A stretch of DNA of 10,426 nucleotides, from contig JBBAFU010000026.1 of NCBI GenBank assembly GCA_041655275.1, positions 1 to 10,426 of the forward strand, read 5' to 3'. Shown here in pieces: positions 6,705 to 10,426 of the stretch. This stretch comes from JAJYRX01 sp041655275. Lineage in GTDB: Bacteria; Pseudomonadota; Gammaproteobacteria; Burkholderiales; Burkholderiaceae_B. The first letter of the stretch is position 1; the number at the start of each line of letters is the position of its first letter. A program made the position numbers and the translations under genes. The notes beneath the pieces were generated by a model. It made no database searches. It worked only from the letters and a program-made list of their open reading frames with translations, and was not told the DNA's origin.

Positions 6705-7828
6705 GCCGCCTTGTCCCGGCTGCGGTCACGCCCCAGGAAGCGGGCCAGGTCCTCCATGGCCAGGCCGCCGAGGTAGACGCCGTTGTCGTCCACGCAGGCG
6801 AGCCAGTCCTGGCGGTGATCCAGCATCAGCGACATGGCCGTGCGCAAATCATCGCTGGGGTGCGCCACCGCGGGGGCGGGGCGCCAGTGGGCACTGTTCA
6901 GTGCGCCCGAGCCACCCAGGCCGTCCTGGCGGGCAACACCGACCACGCGCTCGCGCTCGTCGACGACGGCCGCATCCGTATGGTGGGTGGACGCGAGCAG
7001 GCGTCGCGCCTCGTCCAGCCGTATGCCGGCCCGCAGTCGCGGTGCCTTGCGGCACATCGCCTGGTGCACGCAGGCCAGCGACAGCCGTTTCAGGCTGCGA
7101 TCGCGCCCCACGAATTCAGCCACGAAATCATTGGCCGGATACGCCAGGATGCGATCGGGCGTGTCCGCCTGCTCGATGCGGCCTTCGCGGAAGATGGCAA
7201 CCATGTCGCCCATCTTCACCGCTTCGTCGATATCATGGCTTACAAACAGGATGGTCTTGCCCAGCCCGGCCTGCATCTTCAGGAATTCGTCCTGGATGGC
7301 CTCGCGGCTGATGGGGTCCAGCGCCCCGAAAGGCTCATCCATCAGCAGCACGGGCGGGTCGGCCGCAAGCGCGCGGGCCACGCCGATGCGCTGCTGCTGG
7401 CCGCCGGAAAGCTCGGCCGGGTAGCGCCGCCCGAAAACGCCCGGGTCCAGCGCCATCATCTCGAGCAGCTCTTCGGCGCGCCGGCGGATGCGATCGCCCG
7501 CCCAGCCCAGCATGCGCGGCACCACGCCAATGTTCTCGGCCACCGTCATGTTCGGAAACAGGCCGATCTGCTGGATCACATAGCCCATGTTGCGCCGCAG
7601 CGTGATGGCGTCGTGATCGCTGGTGTCCTGGCCGTCGATGAAGATGCGGCCGTGCGTGGGCGCAATCAGGCGGTTCACCATCTTCAGCGTCGTCGTCTTG
7701 CCGCAGCCTGACGGCCCCAGCAGAATGCAGATACGGCCCTCGGGCACGTGCAGCGATACATCGTCCACCGCAACCGTACGGCCCTGGCGGGTCTCAAAGG
7801 TCTTGTTCAGGTTTTCGAGTCTGATCAT
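6701..7828 (-). CDS. ABC transporter ATP-binding protein with C-terminal CBS-like region (OpuCA/OsmV/ProV type)
   Basis: A 375-aa ATPase that powers the importer. Walker A GPSGCGKT is at 38-45, Q-loop at 86-87, signature LSGGQQQ at 140-146, Walker B VLLMDEP at 160-166 and the H-loop His198. After the nucleotide-binding domain (about 1-240), a tail of about 130 residues has CBS-like blocks (around 258-303 and 318-365, for example TDAAVVDERERVVGVA and DWLACVDDNGVYLGGL). In OpuA-type transporters such tails sense ionic strength or nucleotides; that role here is inferred. The start ATG overlaps the TGA of a 10-codon mini-ORF, and the best Shine-Dalgarno (AAGGAG) lies 11 nt upstream inside it, which is long. 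The stop overlaps the next permease start by 4 bp. Confidence 0.93.
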   Translation of the reverse strand: MIRLENLNKTFETRQGRTVAVDDVSLHVPEGRICILLGPSGCGKTTTLKMVNRLIAPTHGRIFIDGQDTSDHDAITLRRNMGYVIQQIGLFPNMTVAENIGVVPRMLGWAGDRIRRRAEELLEMMALDPGVFGRRYPAELSGGQQQRIGVARALAADPPVLLMDEPFGALDPISREAIQDEFLKMQAGLGKTILFVSHDIDEAVKMGDMVAIFREGRIEQADTPDRILAYPANDFVAEFVGRDRSLKRLSLACVHQAMCRKAPRLRAGIRLDEARRLLASTHHTDAAVVDERERVVGVARQDGLGGSGALNSAHWRPAPAVAHPSDDLRTAMSLMLDHRQDWLACVDDNGVYLGGLAMEDLARFLGRDRSRDKAA

Positions 7829-7857
7829 GTTGGCTTCGACTCCTTTATCGAGTTCAT
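7825..7857 (-). CDS. Possible 10-codon mini-ORF linking permease and ATPase genes
   Basis: ATG at 7857-7855 overlaps the upstream permease TGA (7856-7854) as ATGA. The frame encodes MNSIKESKPT and ends with TGA at 7827-7825, which in turn overlaps the ATPase start (7828-7826) as ATGA. The mini-ORF contains the AAGGAG that presumably serves the ATPase. It could be a translational relay that carries ribosomes across the 25-nt gap, or it could be chance. No homology can be claimed for such a short peptide. Confidence 0.25.
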   Translation of the reverse strand: MNSIKESKPT

Positions 7858-8516
7858 GCCGTGCCCGCCGGTTGCAGGCCCGTGGGCGTGAGCCGGCGCT
7901 GCGCCCACAGCAGGAGCAGGTCTGCGATGATGGCCAGCAGGCTCACTGCCAGGGCGCCGGCAATGAGCTGGCGCGGGTCGGTCTGCGAGATGCCGCGGCT
8001 GATGAAGATGCCCAGGCCCCCGGCGCCGATGTAGGTGGCAATGGCCATGATGCCGATATTGAGCACGGCCGCGCTGCGCACGCCGGCCATGATGACCGGG
8101 ATCGCCAGCGGAATCTCCAGCTGCCACAGGCGCTGGCGCGGCGTCATGCCCATGCCGCGTGCGGCCTCGCGCAGGGCGGGGTCCACATTCTTGATGGCGG
8201 TATAGGTATTACGGATGATGGGCAGCTGTGAATACAGCAGGACCGCAATCACGGCGGGCACGTAGCCGATGCCGTAGCCGATGGGAGACAGGATGGGAAT
8301 CATCAGCCCGAACAGGGCGATGGAAGGAATCGTCATGACGACGGCACCGGTGTACAGCACCAGGCCGGCCAGTCGCGGATGACGGGTGATGAAGATGCCC
8401 AGCGGCACCCCGGTCAGGATTGCCAGCCCTATGGCCACGCCCACCAGCGAGACGTGTTCCACAGTACGCCGTGCAATCTCGTCCATATTGTGGACGATGA
8501 ACAGCCATGTTTCCAT
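7854..8516 (-). CDS. ABC transporter permease, betaine/choline type, first gene of the operon
   Basis: A 220-aa inner-membrane permease of the BPD_transp_1 family. Hydrophobic segments lie around 22-44, 51-75, 84-102, 136-160 and 184-205. The EAA loop REAARGMGMTPRQRLWQLEI spans about 116-135, followed by TYIGAGGLGIFISRG (161-175), the typical betaine-permease stretch. The ATG at 8516 is preceded by a strong AAAGGAGG 7 nt upstream, the best ribosome site of the operon, as expected for its first cistron. Gene order here (permease, ATPase, permease, binding protein) differs from opuC and osmVWXY but uses the same four parts. It is divergent from the polyamine fusion gene and shares its 290-bp upstream region. 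Confidence 0.92.
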   Translation of the reverse strand: METWLFIVHNMDEIARRTVEHVSLVGVAIGLAILTGVPLGIFITRHPRLAGLVLYTGAVVMTIPSIALFGLMIPILSPIGYGIGYVPAVIAVLLYSQLPIIRNTYTAIKNVDPALREAARGMGMTPRQRLWQLEIPLAIPVIMAGVRSAAVLNIGIMAIATYIGAGGLGIFISRGISQTDPRQLIAGALAVSLLAIIADLLLLWAQRRLTPTGLQPAGTA

Positions 8517-8522
8517 GCGTCA

Positions 8523-8551
8523 TCCTCCTTTGATTTGATACGAAAACGGGT
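8523..8551 (-). promoter_or_regulatory. Ribosome binding site and possible leftward promoter of the ABC operon
   Basis: On the minus strand AAAGGAGG (8531-8524) sits just ahead of the permease ATG. A possible -10, TATCAA, lies at 8541-8536. Its best -35 partner, TTGTAA (8565-8560), is 18 bp upstream; both match the consensus at only 4 of 6 positions. This would give a very short leader. The ribosome site is clear, the promoter is tentative. Confidence 0.35.
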
Positions 8552-8610
8552 TTTTGCATTACAATTCGCGGTTTCTCCAAAACGTATCCGGTTTTGCACT
8601 ATACTTCGCG
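8535..8610 (+). promoter_or_regulatory. Tandem promoter-like blocks upstream of the polyamine fusion gene
   Basis: Two blocks exactly 40 bp apart (8552-8570 and 8592-8610) match at 16 of 19 positions, sharing the pattern TTTTGCAYTAYAMTTCGCG. Each contains a -10-like hexamer: TACAAT at 8560-8565 and TATACT at 8600-8605. The first has a -35-like TTGATA at 8535-8540 with a long 19-bp spacer; the second has no good -35. Both blocks are preceded by AAAAC (8543-8547 and 8579-8583). The duplication is plain in the sequence; promoter function is inferred. Confidence 0.45.
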
Positions 8611-8612
8611 CA

Positions 8613-8635
8613 CGTGAGAGCGCGCACATCTCACG
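8613..8635. promoter_or_regulatory. Inverted repeat at the predicted transcription start of the polyamine fusion
   Basis: CGTGAGA (8613-8619) and TCTCACG (8629-8635) are a perfect 7-bp inverted repeat with a 9-bp spacer. It begins 7 bp after the -10-like TATACT, where transcription would start. It could be a repressor operator or the first hairpin of the leader RNA. Confidence 0.4.
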
Positions 8636-8701
8636 CATCTCTCATTTTCACCGGCACCGCGCGGCATGCGCACAACCGGTATGACCATTTTTTACGGGAC
8701 T

Positions 8702-8776
8702 CCATGGCAACCACTCTGGCATGCACATGCCGCCATGGCTCCGGCCTTTTCCCGTGCCCGCCCCATCCCGGGGCAC
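8702..8776 (+). promoter_or_regulatory. Structured 5' leader of the polyamine fusion mRNA (two hairpins)
   Basis: The first hairpin has an outer stem CCATGGC (8702-8708) with GCCATGG (8732-8738) and an inner stem GGCAT (8718-8722) with ATGCC (8727-8731), loop GCAC, leaving a 9-nt bulge on the 5' side. The second pairs GTGCCCG (8754-8760) with CGGGGCAC (8769-8776), with one bulged G. The Shine-Dalgarno AGGGAG (8792-8797) begins 16 nt later. From the predicted start the leader would be about 190 nt, long enough for regulation. I do not recognise a named riboswitch in it. Confidence 0.4.
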
Positions 8777-8806
8777 AGCGGGATCCTTCACAGGGAGCAC
8801 TCGACT

Positions 8807-10060
8807 ATGCAAGGCCTGCACCTCACCGCAGATCTCTATCATTGTGGCTGTGATGCGTCCATACTGACGCATGCCGACACTCTGGCGGCGCTGTGCCGAA
8901 AACACACCGTGGACGTCGGTCTGACGCTCGTGGGTGAGAAATGGCATACCTTTCCCGACTATCAGGGCGAACCTGGCGGGGTGACCGGCATGCTGCTGCT
9001 TGCCGAATCCCATCTGGCCATCCATACCTGGCCCGAACGCAATGGTGTAACACTGGACGTCTATGTTTGCAACTTCGAGGGTGACAACTCCAGCAAGGCC
9101 GAGCGCCTGATGAACGCGCTGGAATCGGTGTTTGCACCCGGCCAGTCGCAGCGCAACCGCCTGTGGCGCGGCGAGGCCGACGGCCCCGGCCCGCAGGGCG
9201 AACTACTGCTGGAAACCCTGAACGAGAACAGCGTCTACGGCTTCCGTTTTGCGCGCCGCCTGCTGTCGCGTCAGACGCAGTACCAGCATCTTGAGCTGCT
9301 CGAATCGGCCGACATGGGCAAGACCTTGCGCCTGGACGGCTGCCTGATGACGGCCGAGACCGAAGAGTTCTTCTATCACGAAGCCCTGGTCCACCCGGCC
9401 GCCATCGCCCACGCGGCACCGCGCCGCGCGCTCATCATCGGCGGCGGTGACGGCGGTGCGCTCGAAGAGCTGCTCAAGCACCCGCTGGAATCCGTCACCC
9501 TGGTCGATCTGGACGAAGCGGTGATCGCCGTTTCGCGCGAGCACCTGACGTCCATCAACAAGGGGGCGTTCGACGACCCGCGCGTCAGCGTACACATCGG
9601 GGACGGGGCGGAATTCGTGGCACACTGCGACGAAACCTTCGACCTGGTGCTGCTCGATCTGACCGATCCGGAAACGCCCGCCGGCCCGCTGTATACCCAG
9701 GCCTTCTTTGCGCAATGCAAGCGCGTGCTGGCCCCGGGGGGTGCCATCGTCCTGCATCTGGGCTCGCCCTTTTTCGAGCCCGACCAGGTGCGAAGCCTGG
9801 CCGGTGAGCTGCACGAAGTCTTCGACCAGGTACACGGCTACGGCCTGCACATCCCGCTGTACGGCGCCTACTGGGCGCTGGCTGTCGCCTCCGATACGCT
9901 GGACCCGACGACCATTGATGCAGCCATCGTGGCACAACGCCTGAAGCATCGCGATATCGGCGAGTTGCAGTATTACAACCGCCACGTACACGGCGCCCTG
10001 TTCGCCCTGCCCACCTTCTATCATCGCCTCATGATGGATGCGCAGGTGGTGGAGGCCTGA
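8807..10060 (+). CDS. speD/speE: Fusion of S-adenosylmethionine decarboxylase and aminopropyltransferase (spermidine synthase family)
   Basis: A 417-aa cytoplasmic polyamine enzyme with two domains in one chain. Residues 1 to about 120 are a prokaryotic class 1b AdoMet decarboxylase: the self-cleavage site AESHLAIHTWPE gives Glu67|Ser68 (Ser68 becomes the pyruvoyl group), with His73 as processing residue and Cys88 as proton donor. Residues about 130-417 are a spermidine-synthase fold, with GGGDGG at 212-217, VDLDEAVI (233-240) for decarboxylated SAM, GDGAEF at 265-270 and the catalytic-site DLTDP at 284-288. Classic spermidine synthases read DS(S/T)DP, so the acceptor amine is uncertain. Self-cleavage would release the first 67 residues as a beta chain and leave the transferase attached to the pyruvoyl alpha chain. 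I chose ATG 8807 because AGGGAG lies 9 nt upstream and homology starts there; upstream in-frame ATGs add up to 47 unrelated residues. No ornithine or arginine decarboxylase gene is nearby. Confidence 0.93.
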   Translation: MQGLHLTADLYHCGCDASILTHADTLAALCRKHTVDVGLTLVGEKWHTFPDYQGEPGGVTGMLLLAESHLAIHTWPERNGVTLDVYVCNFEGDNSSKAERLMNALESVFAPGQSQRNRLWRGEADGPGPQGELLLETLNENSVYGFRFARRLLSRQTQYQHLELLESADMGKTLRLDGCLMTAETEEFFYHEALVHPAAIAHAAPRRALIIGGGDGGALEELLKHPLESVTLVDLDEAVIAVSREHLTSINKGAFDDPRVSVHIGDGAEFVAHCDETFDLVLLDLTDPETPAGPLYTQAFFAQCKRVLAPGGAIVLHLGSPFFEPDQVRSLAGELHEVFDQVHGYGLHIPLYGAYWALAVASDTLDPTTIDAAIVAQRLKHRDIGELQYYNRHVHGALFALPTFYHRLMMDAQVVEA

Positions 10061-10148
10061 GGTTTGGGGGGCGACGGCCGGGCGCGGGTTTGTCCCTAGG
10101 CATTTCCCCCGATGACGCGCCTGGCTGAGATGGGGTACAAACTAGGCT

Positions 10149-10179
10149 GACGGGCGGGAGCCGGCAAGTCCCGCCTGTC
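10149..10179. terminator. GC-rich hairpin downstream of the polyamine fusion gene
   Basis: GACGGGCGGGA (10149-10159) pairs with TCCCGCCTGTC (10169-10179) over 11 positions with one G·U, around a 9-nt loop. It starts 88 bp after the fusion gene's stop. No T-tract follows in either direction, so it is not a canonical Rho-independent terminator. It could protect the mRNA 3' end or pause polymerase. Confidence 0.35.
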
Positions 10180-10239
10180 CGAGAACAATAACAATGGCAA
10201 CTCGCTTCCGGAAAAGAACACAGAACAACGCGGGAAGGG

Positions 10240-10286
10240 GAAAAAGAAGAAAAGCAGTGGCGGTTGGGTGCACGAACCGCCACTGC
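10240..10286 (-). terminator. Strong Rho-independent terminator for leftward transcription
   Basis: GCAGTGGCGGTT (10254-10265) and AACCGCCACTGC (10275-10286) form a perfect 12-bp stem with a 9-nt loop. On the minus strand the stem is followed by TTTTCTTCTTTTT (10253-10241), a typical U-tract. In the plus direction only AAGAATG follows, so it cannot efficiently end the rightward fusion-gene transcript. It therefore implies a leftward transcription unit coming from beyond the right repeat. It lies 13 bp inside the repeat boundary and has no counterpart at the left end. Confidence 0.8.
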
Positions 10287-10299
10287 AAGAATGCCGGGG

Positions 10300-10425
10300 A
10301 GTCGATTCCAATCCGTAGATGAGTCTGAACTTGTTGGCTAGCAGCCTGTGTTGATGTGTACAGCCGCCGCCCTGTGGGTAGGCGGTGGGTAACGCGTCAA
10401 GCGTTATCCACGGGCTATCCATAGG
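10300..10425 (-). repeat. Right copy of the perfect 126-bp terminal inverted repeat
   Basis: Exact reverse complement of 1-126, with one additional base (10426, g) beyond the paired part. It carries the same four DnaA-box-like nonamers and the 55-bp palindrome (10371-10425). The inner flanks of the two copies differ completely, so the shared block starts sharply at AGTCGATTCC reading outward on both sides. No target-site duplication can be judged because the outer ends of the element are not in the window. Confidence 0.95.
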
Positions 10426-10426
10426 G

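Larger units (their letters stand above)
10061..10299. other. Non-coding stretch between the polyamine fusion gene and the right repeat
   Basis: No convincing gene is present. Frames crossing it are low-complexity or shadow-like and lack ribosome sites or recognisable domains. It contains the two hairpins annotated separately and a purine-rich run (10231-10253) that is the template side of the terminator's T-tract. Local composition becomes less GC-biased after about 10180, perhaps marking a junction with other DNA. Confidence 0.6.

Noticed and set aside
8666..8806. In-frame upstream ATGs (8666, 8681, 8735) as the start of the polyamine fusion
   Set aside because: The added residues have no similarity to AdoMet decarboxylases, and only ATG 8807 has a good ribosome site (AGGGAG) at proper spacing.
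9203..10024. Leftward 273-aa frame opposite the transferase half of the fusion gene
   Set aside because: It is a shadow frame in high-GC DNA. The plus strand carries intact catalytic motifs throughout, and this frame has no ribosome site or domain.
10090..10160. TPP-riboswitch-like string GGCTGAGATGGGG near 10121-10137
   Set aside because: Only the CTGAGA core is present. The other conserved thi-box blocks are missing on both strands, and there is no downstream thiamine gene.
10096..10422. Leftward 108-aa frame across the right repeat and tail
   Set aside because: It runs through the terminator hairpin, has phenylalanine-rich low-complexity sequence from the purine tract, and shows no recognisable domain or ribosome site.
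1..10426. Window as a circular plasmid or phage with terminal repeats
   Set aside because: The terminal repeats are inverted, not direct, and no replication, partition or phage gene is present, so simple circular closure is not supported.

Overview
The window is GC-rich, tightly packed proteobacterial DNA. Gene content and protein style (an AtoE-type fatty-acid transporter, a soluble P450, an old-yellow-enzyme reductase, a DauA-like amino-acid dehydrogenase, a betaine-type ABC importer and a polyamine enzyme fusion) suggest a betaproteobacterium of the Burkholderiales, possibly Alcaligenaceae. That placement is an inference from style, not from a marker gene. No tRNA, rRNA, CRISPR array or transposase gene was found.

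Layout from left to right. Positions 1-126 and 10300-10425 are a perfect 126-bp inverted repeat that bounds the whole window. Each copy holds four DnaA-box-like nonamers inside a 55-bp imperfect palindrome. Two leftward genes follow the left repeat: an AtoE-family transporter (131-1444) and a cytochrome P450 (1509-2669). A 163-bp divergent control region with a 19-bp palindrome separates them from a rightward pair: a YqjM/XenA-type flavin ene-reductase (2833-3951) and a DauA-like FAD amino-acid dehydrogenase (3981-5120). That pair runs head-on into a leftward four-gene ABC operon of the OpuC/OsmVWXY/Yeh type, read as permease (8516-7854), CBS-tailed ATPase (7828-6701), permease (6704-6027) and periplasmic binding protein (5995-5117). 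The two convergent genes share the palindromic tetramer CTAG as overlapping stop codons.

A 290-bp divergent region lies upstream of the operon. It holds a duplicated promoter-like block, an inverted repeat and two leader hairpins, and leads rightward into a single-chain fusion of S-adenosylmethionine decarboxylase and an aminopropyltransferase (8807-10060). The tail of the window has no gene, but contains two strong hairpins. One is a textbook Rho-independent terminator pointing leftward, implying a leftward transcript that enters from beyond the right repeat.

How the genes fit together: the transporter, P450, ene-reductase and amino-acid dehydrogenase look like catabolic or detoxifying functions. 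The ABC importer probably brings in quaternary-ammonium or related compatible solutes. The fusion would make decarboxylated SAM and pass it directly to an amine acceptor to make spermidine or a related polyamine. No single pathway linking all of them can be proven from sequence. The points most worth a second look are the terminal inverted repeats, the structured leader and duplicated promoter of the polyamine fusion, the non-canonical motif in its transferase half, the altered substrate pocket of the DauA homologue, the unusual P450 I-helix, and a 10-codon mini-ORF linking two ABC genes.
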